DNA of 32,702 bases, from assembly GCA_016209525.1 (NCBI GenBank), contig JACQWK010000277.1:1-32702 (forward strand), read 5' to 3'. Below are positions 25,041 through 32,690 of the stretch, piece after piece (within the stretch, counting starts at the first letter, position 1; each line of letters begins with the position of its first letter). Origin of the DNA: Verrucomicrobiota bacterium. Its GTDB lineage: Bacteria > Verrucomicrobiota > Verrucomicrobiia > Limisphaerales > SIBE01. Both the position numbers and the translations under genes were made by a program. Below the pieces are notes generated by a model that did no database searches, was not told the origin of the DNA, and was given only the letters and a program-made list of their open reading frames with translations.

Positions 25041-25310
25041 CCTCTCGCAGCCGCTCCACGCCCGGAGAACTTATGGCGCCGCGGTGTCCAGGAGGGGTGG
25101 GGTAGGACATTCTTATCCCACTTCCCAGGACATTCTCCTGCATTTCGAATTTGGCAGGATTCCTGGGCGCAAACCGCAGCTTGATCGCACCTCGGCAATC
25201 CCGTCCATAGGAGGAATTCATCCAGGGGCGACTTGGGAGGCCTCGGAAAATCCGAGAGTTCCGCGGGTGGTATGGCCGTTGCTAACCGTGTCTGTGGAGC
25301 AGCCCGATGC

Positions 25311-25625
25311 ATGAACGGTTCAACCTTTGAATTGCCAGGCACGTTGACAGAACAATTGCTGAAATACTGGATTCAGCACCCAGAGGCCCAAGGCACCGTT
25401 GAATCCATTGTGGAATGGTGGCTCTTGGAGCAACGGATCCGGCAAGCGGCCGACGAAGTCCGATCGGTTCTCGAGGGTCTCGTCGCGAAAGACTTCGTGG
25501 TGGAACGACGGCAAGCCGACGGGCGAGTCTGTTATCGGATGAACCGGAATAAGGAGGCTGTGATTCGCGCCTGGCTCATGTCAGGCGGCGGCGCGGACGG
25601 CTCGACGATCGGTCTCGCGGTCTGA
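25311..25625 (+). CDS. small winged-helix-like protein at the head of the eCIS locus
   Basis: The protein is 104 aa. A helix-rich front (residues about 8-50: LTEQLLKYWIQHPEAQGTVESIVEWWLLEQRI) is followed by RSVLEGLVAKDFVVERRQADGRVCYRMNR. That reads like the recognition helix and beta-wing of a winged helix-turn-helix, so DNA binding is plausible. Transcription may start upstream, and a GGAG lies 12 bases before the ATG. The stop is 11 bases before the next gene, a DUF4255 tail protein, so it shares their transcript. Its role is unknown: regulator or assembly protein. Confidence 0.65.
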   Translation: MNGSTFELPGTLTEQLLKYWIQHPEAQGTVESIVEWWLLEQRIRQAADEVRSVLEGLVAKDFVVERRQADGRVCYRMNRNKEAVIRAWLMSGGGADGSTIGLAV

Positions 25626-25636
25626 AGAGAGGGGCC

Positions 25637-26206
25637 ATGTTGGACGTCACGCTTCAGTTCTTGAGAGATCAGTTGAACACCTATCTCCTGACGCGGACGG
25701 GTTCGGACAGCGTCAAAGTCAAGTTAAGCAAAGTCGTCGATGAAGCCGGCAAATACGCCTTCGAACAGGAAACGATTGGGGCCAGCGTCGTCAATATCGA
25801 GGAGGAACGGACGGTCAAAACACACCTGCCGGAATATACCTACGTCAATGGCCAGCACGTCGCAAGGGAGCCGGAGCTCAAGTTAAACCTCTACGTGATG
25901 TTTGCCGCCAACTTCAAAGTTTATGACGAGGCGCTCAAATACATTTCCCACATACTGGCCTTTTTTCAAACCTACCCTGCATTCACCGCGGATGAATTTC
26001 CCCTCTTGGACCCGCGCCTGGAAAAGCTCACGCTGGAGTTGCAGTCGCCCACGTATGAGCAACTCAACCAGATTTGGGCCTTCCTTGGCGGCAAGCAACT
26101 GCCGTCCATCCTCTACAAAGCGCGCCTGATCGTCATCGAAGCCGACGCGCCCGCCACCGTGCAACCGCCGCTGACCAAGATCGGCACCGTCATCCAAAGC
26201 CGATGA
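25637..26206 (+). CDS. eCIS DUF4255 tail terminator-like protein (Afp16-type)
   Basis: The protein is 189 aa. It starts MLDVTLQFLRDQLNTYL, the DUF4255 signature, and has the central ELKLNLYVMFAANFKVYDEALKYISHILAFFQ and the late QLNQIWAFLGGKQLPSILYKARLIVIEAD. This family, related to Afp16/Pvc16, caps the sheath-tube assembly of extracellular contractile injection systems. A strong GAGAGGGG ribosome site lies 6 bases before the ATG. The stop overlaps the next ATG (ATGA at 26203-26206), so translation is coupled. Confidence 0.9.
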   Translation: MLDVTLQFLRDQLNTYLLTRTGSDSVKVKLSKVVDEAGKYAFEQETIGASVVNIEEERTVKTHLPEYTYVNGQHVAREPELKLNLYVMFAANFKVYDEALKYISHILAFFQTYPAFTADEFPLLDPRLEKLTLELQSPTYEQLNQIWAFLGGKQLPSILYKARLIVIEADAPATVQPPLTKIGTVIQSR

Positions 26207-27216
26207 GCACCCAGTTCAAAATCCTGTGCACCGTGGAGGTTGCGCACGCTTATTACAGCGAGAACTGCCAGGATATTCGTTTCATCATTCCGGAGGACAC
26301 GGCTCGCCGATTGCGGAACGGAAAGCTCCTGGCCCGAGATTTCGGCGGGAAGCTTTATGTCCTGTTCGAAGCGGACGATGCCGGCACGGCGTTGGCGGCG
26401 GTTCCCGGGAAGACGCTGCGAATCGGACTGCAACTGGCAAATCCCTACTTCACGAACTTCACCGAAGTGGACGCGGACTTCGGCTCTTGGAAACAGCTTT
26501 ACCGGAATAGCGCGGCTCCCGCGGCGCTCGATCCGCCGGAAAAGGTCATGCTCGTTGGCCAGCTCTTCAGCCACACGCTCACGGACGGAGCGCGGCCCGT
26601 GACGGTCACCTTGAAAGACGCCGACGGACAAACGCTCCAGTCGGAGGTGATCACCGCTGCTGAAGATCGCACGGCCGTTTCCTACGATTTGACGGGTCAG
26701 AATCCTGGCGCTTGCAGCATTGAGGAGATTTATCCGGCTGCGACGGAGCAAATCGCGTATTACTTCGACGCTGAACTCACGCAAGCCGGCGTATTCGGCA
26801 TGTTGGAGCTATCGATCGACAGCTCCTTCTACAACACGGCCGCCGAATTCGAGCTCGCGTTTGCCGCCCGTGAGGAGACGCTGAACTACTACGTGTTAGT
26901 CACCGCCCAGCAGGCTTCGGATCTGAATCCTCTCTCGGTGACCGACTCCGGCTTTGCGGAGGATGGCCGCGTTCAGATTAATTTCACTAAAATTCCAGCC
27001 GCGTCATTCACGGCAGCCGAAATTTCTCCGGACTTGCTTGGCGACAGTTCCAAGCAGGTGGTCCTGTTCAGATCCCAAGCCCCGGTCGCGCGAACCGAAA
27101 AAGCCAAGAAGAAAATCCAGTTGATGAAAAATGGCGAGGTATTGATTTCCCACTTGCCGCAACCCCGTGCCGAGGAGAGCAACGCCGATTTGATCATTCC
27201 CGTTTCGAAACTATAA
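26203..27216 (+). CDS. eCIS-locus protein of unknown function
   Basis: The protein is 337 aa with no signal peptide or membrane segment. Residues about 1-90 form a compact alpha/beta part (STQFKILCTVEVAHAYY...). Then beta-rich sequence with Ig-like strand patterns follows (about 105-290: VMLVGQLFSHTL..VTVTLKD...AYYFDAELT...YYVLVTAQQ). A basic tail KAKKKIQLMKNG ends near residue 320. No known domain can be named. It overlaps the DUF4255 gene by 4 bases and lies 11 bases before the sheath gene, so it is a fixed part of this cluster. A structural or accessory role (fibre, baseplate or collar) is a guess. Confidence 0.8.
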   Translation: MSTQFKILCTVEVAHAYYSENCQDIRFIIPEDTARRLRNGKLLARDFGGKLYVLFEADDAGTALAAVPGKTLRIGLQLANPYFTNFTEVDADFGSWKQLYRNSAAPAALDPPEKVMLVGQLFSHTLTDGARPVTVTLKDADGQTLQSEVITAAEDRTAVSYDLTGQNPGACSIEEIYPAATEQIAYYFDAELTQAGVFGMLELSIDSSFYNTAAEFELAFAAREETLNYYVLVTAQQASDLNPLSVTDSGFAEDGRVQINFTKIPAASFTAAEISPDLLGDSSKQVVLFRSQAPVARTEKAKKKIQLMKNGEVLISHLPQPRAEESNADLIIPVSKL

Positions 27217-27227
27217 CCCCAAAACTT

Positions 27228-28649
27228 ATGCCAACGTACAAAACCCCCGACGTTTACGTGGAAGAAATATCCGTCTTCCCGCCTTCCGTGGCGGAGGTCG
27301 AAACCGCCGTCCCGGCATTCATCGGTTACACCGAGAAAGCGCTGAAGAAATCCGCAAACGACCTCATCCAGGTGCCCACCAAGATCTACTCGCTCAAAGA
27401 GTACGAGCAGTATTTCGGCGGCCCGGAGGACGATGCCATCGCGATCATCGTGGCCGATGACGGGGCGGGAGGATTCACGGCGAGTTCTTTTACCGAACCC
27501 TCGGTCAAATATCTCTTGTATTACAGCGTGAAGCTGTTTTTCGACAATGGCGGCGGCCAGTGTTACATCACGTCGGTCGGCACTTATCAAGCCACACCCG
27601 CCATCGATCTTTCCGGCGATTCTTCCTCGAACTTGGCCACGATGTACGGTTTGCAGGACGGACTGAACGCCGTGGCGCTCGAAGACGAACCCACGTTGAT
27701 CGTCATTCCGGAAGCGGTCAAGCTTTCCACAACCGACTATCAGACGCTGGTGCAGGCCGTGCTTGCGCAATGTGACAAGCTCCGCGATCGCTTCGCCATC
27801 TTCGACATTCGCGACGGCACAGCGGTTTTGGATTCCACCGCTCAAAGCACGAATCGAGGTTACTTTGGCAACAATTACTTGAAATACGGGGCGGCCTATT
27901 ATCCGTTCATCAAGACCACGATGAACTTCTTCGTCAACAGCACGGAAGCCAACGTCACGGTCACTTATGGCGCGACCTCGGGAGCGCTCAGCACGTTCTC
28001 CGCGACCGGGGCGAACTCGAATACCTCAGTCTATAATTTTGTGAAGAACGCGCTGAAGGAACATTTCCTCGTATTGCCGCCCAGCGGCGCGGTCGCGGGC
28101 GTGTATGCGGCAACCGATACCAACCGCGGCGTCTGGAAAGCTCCCGCCAACGTGAGTCTCGCGGACGTGATCGAACCCGTGATCAAGCTCGACAATGCGA
28201 AGCAAGATTCCCTTAACGTGGACGCCACTTCCGGCAAGTCCATCAACGCCCTCCGCGCGTTCGCCGGCAAGGGCACGCTCGTCTGGGGCGCGCGCACCCT
28301 CGCCGGCAACGACAACGAATGGCGTTATGTCCCTGTTCGCCGCTTCTTCAATATGGTGGAGGAATCGGTCAAGAAATCCACTTACTGGGCCGTGTTCGAG
28401 CCAAACGACGCCAACACCTGGGTGAAAGTCCGCGGCATGATCGAAAACTACCTCATGCAAAAATGGCGGGAAGGCGCGCTGGCGGGCGCGACGCCCAAGG
28501 ACGCCTTCTTCGTGAAGTGCGGGTTGGGCACGACCATGAACGCCCAGGATATTCTGGAGGGCCGGATGAATGTGGAGATCGGCATGGCGGCCGTGCGCCC
28601 CGCTGAATTTATCATCCTGAAGTTCTCCCACAAGCTGCAGACTTCCTGA
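27228..28649 (+). CDS. contractile injection system sheath protein
   Basis: The protein is 473 aa. The N-terminus TPDVYVEEISVFPPSVAEVETAVPAFIGYTEKA is the hallmark of phage-tail/eCIS sheath proteins (Afp2-4, Pvc2-4). The C-terminal domain (about 360-473: RFFNMVEESVKKSTYWAVFEPND...GRMNVEIGMAAVRPAEFIILKFSHKL) is the conserved sheath-interlocking core. A variable insertion (about 100-260) would be surface exposed. Only one sheath gene is seen, while Afp has three. Sheath contraction drives the inner tube into a target cell. No Shine-Dalgarno precedes the ATG; the leader reads CCCCAAAACTT. Confidence 0.95.
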   Translation: MPTYKTPDVYVEEISVFPPSVAEVETAVPAFIGYTEKALKKSANDLIQVPTKIYSLKEYEQYFGGPEDDAIAIIVADDGAGGFTASSFTEPSVKYLLYYSVKLFFDNGGGQCYITSVGTYQATPAIDLSGDSSSNLATMYGLQDGLNAVALEDEPTLIVIPEAVKLSTTDYQTLVQAVLAQCDKLRDRFAIFDIRDGTAVLDSTAQSTNRGYFGNNYLKYGAAYYPFIKTTMNFFVNSTEANVTVTYGATSGALSTFSATGANSNTSVYNFVKNALKEHFLVLPPSGAVAGVYAATDTNRGVWKAPANVSLADVIEPVIKLDNAKQDSLNVDATSGKSINALRAFAGKGTLVWGARTLAGNDNEWRYVPVRRFFNMVEESVKKSTYWAVFEPNDANTWVKVRGMIENYLMQKWREGALAGATPKDAFFVKCGLGTTMNAQDILEGRMNVEIGMAAVRPAEFIILKFSHKLQTS

Positions 28650-28685
28650 GGTTGCCTCTGTTGAACCCTAAAACTACCCAAAACT

Positions 28686-29120
28686 ATGCCAGCACAATAT
28701 CCTCTTCCTGTATTTCATTTCACCGTCGAGTGGGGTGGCAAGCGCGTCGGCTTTTCCGAAATCGCCGGCCTGACGCAGGAAAACCAGGCCATCGAATACC
28801 GCGACGGTTCGTTCCCGGAATATTCTTCCATCAAAATGCCGGGCCTCAGAAAATTCAACAACATCACCCTGAAGCGCGGCATCGTGAAAAGCGACAACGA
28901 GTTCTTCAAGTGGCTTTCCACCGTAAAGCTGAACACCGTCGAGCGCCGCGACCTGGTGATTAGTTTGCTCAACGAGGAGCACCAGCCGGTCATGGTCTGG
29001 AAAGTTCACAACGCATTCCCCGTCAAAGTCGAAGGGCCGGGCTTGAAAGCGAGCGGCAACGAAGTGGCGATTGAATCCATCGAGGTCGCCCACGAAGGCC
29101 TCGAACTGCAGAATGAATAA
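28686..29120 (+). CDS. eCIS inner tube protein 1 (Hcp/gp19-like)
   Basis: The protein is 144 aa with the conserved phage tail region fold (TIGR02241/gp19). It shows PVFHFTVEWGGKRVGFSEIAGL near residues 8-30, then YRDGSFPEYSSIKMPGLRKFNNITLKRG and NEEHQPVMVWKVHNAFPVKVEGPGLKASGNEVAIESIEVAHEGL. These build stacked hexamers that form the tube lumen and are homologous to Afp1/Afp5. A 36-base gap separates it from the sheath stop, with no Shine-Dalgarno; the leader is CCCAAAACT. The stop shares its final A with the next start. Confidence 0.93.
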   Translation: MPAQYPLPVFHFTVEWGGKRVGFSEIAGLTQENQAIEYRDGSFPEYSSIKMPGLRKFNNITLKRGIVKSDNEFFKWLSTVKLNTVERRDLVISLLNEEHQPVMVWKVHNAFPVKVEGPGLKASGNEVAIESIEVAHEGLELQNE

Positions 29121-29566
29121 TGGCCAACTACTATCCACCCACCGGTTTTCACTTCAAGGTGGAAGTGCTCGGCCTGCCGCCGAACGATCACGACGTGCGG
29201 TTCACCGAGGTCAGCGGCCTCTCCGCCGAGATCGGGACCGAGGAAATCGCCGAGGGCGGTGAAAACCGGTTCATTCAGAAGTTTCCGACCCGCGCCAAGT
29301 ATCCCGAATTGGTGTTGAAACGCGGGCTGCTGGTGAATTCGGAAATCATGAATTGGATCCGCGAATGCGTCGAGGACTTCAACATTCAGCCGAAGAATAT
29401 CGATGTGAAGCTGCTCAACGAAGAACACGAGCCGCTCCTGACGTGGCACCTGGTCAACGCTTACCCCACCAAATGGTCGGTCAGCGATCTGAATGCCACG
29501 AACAACGCGGTCGTGATCGAAAGCCTGCAGTTCTTCTATCAATACTTCACGGTCGATAAATCCTGA
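29120..29566 (+). CDS. eCIS inner tube protein 2 / tube initiator (gp19-like)
   Basis: The protein is 148 aa, a paralogue of the preceding tube protein: FHFKVEVLGLP...VRFTEVSGL, LVLKRGLL and LLNEEHEPLLTWHLVNAYPTKW are shared, while other parts differ. In Afp-type systems one copy (Afp5-like) starts the tube on the baseplate, while the other forms the shaft. This longer, more divergent version is a candidate for the initiator. The ATG at 29120 overlaps the previous stop TAA by one base. Confidence 0.92.
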   Translation: MANYYPPTGFHFKVEVLGLPPNDHDVRFTEVSGLSAEIGTEEIAEGGENRFIQKFPTRAKYPELVLKRGLLVNSEIMNWIRECVEDFNIQPKNIDVKLLNEEHEPLLTWHLVNAYPTKWSVSDLNATNNAVVIESLQFFYQYFTVDKS

Positions 29567-29569
29567 GCT

Positions 29570-29731
29570 ATGCCCGTCATTGTCGATGAAGTGGTGATTT
29601 CGATCGAGGTGACCAATCAAGCATCCGGCGGAGCGGGCTCCGCGCCTTCCGCCACGGAGGACAAGCAGGCCATCATCAGCGAGTGCGTGGAGCGCGTGCT
29701 CGAGATTCTGGAGCAGAAAGCCGAGCGATGA
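29570..29731 (+). CDS. small eCIS protein (DUF5908-like)
   Basis: The protein is 53 aa, too short for standard ORF cut-offs: MPVIVDEVVISIEVT, a Gly/Ser/Ala linker, and an acidic helix IISECVERVLEILEQKAER. The size, order (between tube and Afp7-like genes) and beta-linker-helix pattern fit the small DUF5908 family found in eCIS loci, corresponding in place to Afp6. It starts 4 bases after the tube stop, and its stop lies one base before the next ATG (29733). Function is unknown. Confidence 0.75.
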   Translation: MPVIVDEVVISIEVTNQASGGAGSAPSATEDKQAIISECVERVLEILEQKAER

Positions 29732-29732
29732 G

Positions 29733-30401
29733 ATGAGCGATCGAGGCGCATTGGAAAAGCTCCTGATCAAGGCCTACGAGAACGCCGATTACTCAGGGAC
29801 GCCGGTCAGCCAGTTCGAGTCATTCGTCAATCCCAACGAAATCACCTTGGCCTACGAGATGGAATACGACGCCGCCCAAGGGTCGGGCACGACCAACAGC
29901 CGGATGAACTTCAAGAAAATGAAGCCCGGCGACCTGTCGCTCACGTTCTTCATCGACGGCACAGGCGCGAATGGAAACCTCATCGACGTTCAGGAACAGG
30001 TCGAACAATTCCAGACCGTCACCGGTTACAACGGCAACATTCACCGGCCCAATTACCTGAAAGTCACCTGGGGCACGCTGCAGGTCAAACGCTGCGTGCT
30101 CAAGAGCGCTTCGATTGCCTACAAGCTGTTCAAGCCCGACGGCGTGCCGCTCCGCGCGGTCATCACCGCCACTTTCACGGACAATTCCGACGACCAAACC
30201 CGCGTCGCGCTGGCCCAAGATCAGTCCCCGGATCTGACTCACGTCCGGCTCGTGAAAGCCGGAGACAACCTACCGTCCCTGTGTTTCAAAATCTACGGTG
30301 ATCCGCGCTACTACTTGGAAGTCGCGCGCGTGAACCGGATCGACCAGTTCCGCAAACTCACACCCGGCCAGAAGATCTTCTTTCCGCCGCTGGAAAAATA
30401 A
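29733..30401 (+). CDS. eCIS LysM-containing baseplate hub protein (Afp7-like)
   Basis: The protein is 222 aa. The N-terminal two-thirds (about 1-165) is the CIS tube-protein domain (KLLIKAYEN...FESFVNPNEITLAYEMEYD...PGDLSLTFFIDGTG). The C-terminus (about 170-220) is a LysM domain: LTHVRLVKAGDNLPSLCFKIYG...ITEGQ-like ending VNRIDQFRKLTPGQKIFFPPL. Afp7 homologues join the tube to the spike within the baseplate. The gap to the spike gene is 2 bases, so they are translated together. Confidence 0.9.
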   Translation: MSDRGALEKLLIKAYENADYSGTPVSQFESFVNPNEITLAYEMEYDAAQGSGTTNSRMNFKKMKPGDLSLTFFIDGTGANGNLIDVQEQVEQFQTVTGYNGNIHRPNYLKVTWGTLQVKRCVLKSASIAYKLFKPDGVPLRAVITATFTDNSDDQTRVALAQDQSPDLTHVRLVKAGDNLPSLCFKIYGDPRYYLEVARVNRIDQFRKLTPGQKIFFPPLEK

Positions 30402-30403
30402 CC

Positions 30404-32146
30404 GTGCCCGAAGAACGCACATTGCCGATCCCGGCCGAGCATCGTGAGTTCACCGTCAACGTGGACGGCGCCGCGGTGGAGCGCTCCCATCAATTGCTGG
30501 CGGCATCTGTCACGAAAGCGGCCAACAAACTGGCGGCGGCGCGGCTCGTTTACCTCGACGGCTCCGCTTCTTCCAGTGATTTCCCCTTGAGCAACGCGGA
30601 CACCTTCGTTCCCGGCGCGGAGGTGGAAATCCTGGCCGGCGCGGCGGACAACCCCGCTTCGCTGTTCAAGGGAATCGTGATTCGCCAGAGCCTCAAAGTC
30701 CGCGACCACGCCGCGCCGCAACTGGTCGTCGAGTGCCGCCACAAAGCGGTCAAGCTCACGGTCGGCCGCAAGAATGCCTACTTCTTTGATCAGACGGACA
30801 GCGACATCATCGGCACGTTGCTGACCAATGCCGGCCTGGATGCCGAGGTGGAAGCCACGTCCGTCACGCACAAGCAACAGGTGCAGTATTGGTGCACGGA
30901 CTGGGATTTCCTGCTCGCGCGGGCCGAAGCCAACGGCAAGTTGGTGATGACGACCGACGACAAGGTCAAAGTCCAAGCGCCAGTCCTCAGCGGCTCGCCG
31001 GTCTGCACACTGCAATTCGGCGCGACCATTTTGGAGATGGATGCCGAGATGGACGCCCGCCGGCAGTACAGCGCGGTCAAAAGCTTTTCCTGGGATGCGG
31101 CCCAGCAAAGCGTGGTGGAAAAAGAAGCCGCAAATCCGAACGCGAGCACCCCCGGCAATCTGGCGGTGGACACCCTGGCCGAGGTCGTCGCGCTTGAGAG
31201 TTTTCGCCTCCAGCACCCCGCCGTAACCGAAGAAGAAGCGCAGGCGTGGGCCGATGCCGAGTGGCTGCGCTCGCAGATGTGCAAAGTCAACGGCCGCGTG
31301 AAGTGCGAAGGCATCGCCACAGTCCAACCGGGAGATATCGTCACACTGGCCGGGGTCGGAGATCGATTCAACGGCAACGCCTTCGTGACCGGCGTGCGCC
31401 ACGACTTCAATTTGGTGCAGGGCTGGAAGACAAACTTTCAATTCGGCAGCGTCGAGAAGCGGTTGGAGGAGGACCATGGCATATCCGCGCCCAGGGCGTC
31501 CGGGCTCCTGCCGGCCGTGAGCGGATTGCAGATCGGCGTCGTCGTCAGCAATGAAGATCCGGACGGCGAACATCGCGTCCGCGTGCGCATGCCGCTGGTC
31601 AGTCCGGACGAAGACGGCGCGTGGGCGCGCGTCGCTTCGCTGGATGCGGGCGAAGAACGCGGATTTTTCTTTCGCCCTGAAATTGGCGACGAGGTGGTGC
31701 TCGGCTTTCTGAACGACGATCCGCGGCAGGCGGTGATCCTAGGAATGCTTCACAGCAGCGCCAAGGCGGCCCCGTTGGAAGGATCGGACGACAATCATGA
31801 AAAGGTCTTCCAGAGCCGCTCGAAGATGAAGCTCTACTTCAACGACGAGAAGAATGTGCTGCAGTTGGAAACGCCGGAAGGCAACAAGATCACGCTGAGT
31901 GAAGAGGATCAGGCCCTCGTGCTGGAAGACCAGAACGGCAACAAGATCGAAATGAACGCCGATGGCATCAAGATCGAAAGCGTGAAGGCGCTCGAGTTGA
32001 AGGGCGGCACCGAAATGAAGATGGAATCCGGCACCTCCTTTAGCGCCAAAGGAGGAACCGAACTCAAGCTGGAAGGAACCTCCAGCGCGGAAATCTCCAG
32101 CTCGGCGACCACCAAAGTCAAAGGCAGCCTGGTGCAACTGAATTGA
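30404..32146 (+). CDS. eCIS VgrG-like spike protein (Afp8-like)
   Basis: The protein is 580 aa with a GTG start. A gp27-like domain (about 1-345) includes FTVNVDGAAVERS and ASSVTKAANK. A gp5-like OB-fold (about 370-450) has IGVVVSNEDPDGEHRVRVRMP and EIGDEVVLGFLNDDPRQAVILGMLHSS. The C-terminal needle (about 470-580) is made of short beta-helix repeats (GNKITLSEEDQALVLEDQNGNKIEMNADGIKIE). It forms the trimeric spike at the tip, on which a PAAR protein sits. The tail is polar and has no obvious effector domain. Confidence 0.93.
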   Translation: MPEERTLPIPAEHREFTVNVDGAAVERSHQLLAASVTKAANKLAAARLVYLDGSASSSDFPLSNADTFVPGAEVEILAGAADNPASLFKGIVIRQSLKVRDHAAPQLVVECRHKAVKLTVGRKNAYFFDQTDSDIIGTLLTNAGLDAEVEATSVTHKQQVQYWCTDWDFLLARAEANGKLVMTTDDKVKVQAPVLSGSPVCTLQFGATILEMDAEMDARRQYSAVKSFSWDAAQQSVVEKEAANPNASTPGNLAVDTLAEVVALESFRLQHPAVTEEEAQAWADAEWLRSQMCKVNGRVKCEGIATVQPGDIVTLAGVGDRFNGNAFVTGVRHDFNLVQGWKTNFQFGSVEKRLEEDHGISAPRASGLLPAVSGLQIGVVVSNEDPDGEHRVRVRMPLVSPDEDGAWARVASLDAGEERGFFFRPEIGDEVVLGFLNDDPRQAVILGMLHSSAKAAPLEGSDDNHEKVFQSRSKMKLYFNDEKNVLQLETPEGNKITLSEEDQALVLEDQNGNKIEMNADGIKIESVKALELKGGTEMKMESGTSFSAKGGTELKLEGTSSAEISSSATTKVKGSLVQLN

Positions 32147-32159
32147 ATGACTGATTCAC

Positions 32160-32251
32160 GAGTTCATAAGCAAGCAGACACACCTCACCCGGCCTTCGGC
32201 CACCCTCTCCCCATCGGATGGGGAGAGGGCTGGGGTGAAGGGCATGTTTCA
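32160..32251. repeat. 92-bp direct repeat, left copy (hairpin-forming)
   Basis: This copy matches 85 of 92 bases with the right copy at 32572. The core, CCCTCTCCCCAT-CGG-ATGGGGAGAGGG, is a 12-bp perfect stem with loop CGG. A second small hairpin GGCC-TTC-GGCC precedes it. The core is shared with 10681-10740. It lies between the spike stop and the PAAR gene. Confidence 0.85.
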
Positions 32252-32277
32252 ATCGGTGCGCTCATAAACTTTCGAAT

Positions 32278-32556
32278 ATGCCCGCAGCAGCGCGAGTAGG
32301 CGACACGACGAATCACGGCGGAACTATCACCGGCCCGGGCGCCAGCGATGTTCTCATCGGCGGCAAGCCGGCCGCAGTGGCCGGCGACACGCACGTGTGT
32401 TCGCTGCCGCCAAACGGTCATCAGCCCACGACAAGCGTGTTCCCAAGCGGCAGCGCGGGCGTGCTCATCGGCAGCCGGCCGGCGCTGCGCACTTCGGACG
32501 CGTGCATCTGCGGCGCCATGGCGGCGGTGGGAGAACCGACGGTGTTGATCAACTGA
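32278..32556 (+). CDS. PAAR tip protein (Afp10-like)
   Basis: The protein is 92 aa. The PAAR cone has ARVGDTTNHGG at about 5-15, SDVLIGGKPAAVAGDTHVC at about 23-41, VLIGSRPALRTSDACICG at about 62-79, and final VGEPTVLIN. The candidate zinc ligands are H13, H39, C41 and the C-x-C of ACIC. It sharpens the tip of the VgrG-like spike. No extension that could be an effector is attached. Its only ribosome site is weak, and it lies between two copies of a 92-bp direct repeat, unlike the neighbouring tightly packed genes. Confidence 0.92.
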   Translation: MPAAARVGDTTNHGGTITGPGASDVLIGGKPAAVAGDTHVCSLPPNGHQPTTSVFPSGSAGVLIGSRPALRTSDACICGAMAAVGEPTVLIN

Positions 32557-32571
32557 CATCAACTTTTTGAT

Positions 32572-32663
32572 GAGTTCAAAAGCACGCAGACACCCCTCAC
32601 CCGGCCTTCGGCCACCCTCTCCCCATCGGATGGGGAGAGGGAGGGGGTGAGGGGCAGGTTTCA
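32572..32663. repeat. 92-bp direct repeat, right copy (hairpin-forming)
   Basis: The sequence and organisation are as in the left copy (32160-32251), with seven differences. It separates the PAAR gene from the gene starting at 32691. Confidence 0.85.
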
Positions 32664-32690
32664 TGTCAGTTTAATTGAGAACTATTTGAT

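Larger units (their letters stand above)
24841..25310. other. intergenic region upstream of the injection-system locus
   Basis: About 470 bases have no convincing gene. It contains an inverted repeat with arms GTTTGTAGTCCCG (24929-24941) and CGGGACTACGAAC (24970-24982), a likely dispersed palindrome. A 22-bp operator-like palindrome (25019-25040) and a doubled AGGACATTCT (about 25108-25136) follow. Any promoter of the eCIS genes must lie here or inside the first gene; I could not pick a certain one. Confidence 0.45.

Noticed and set aside
25155..25175. Possible sigma-54 promoter before the eCIS genes
   Set aside because: TTTGGCAGGATTCCTGGGCGCAA-like text has GG and GC elements, but the spacing and -12 element do not fit the consensus when read carefully.
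30311..31573. 420-aa open frame on the minus strand
   Set aside because: It is antisense to the LysM hub and spike genes, which carry clear eCIS domains.
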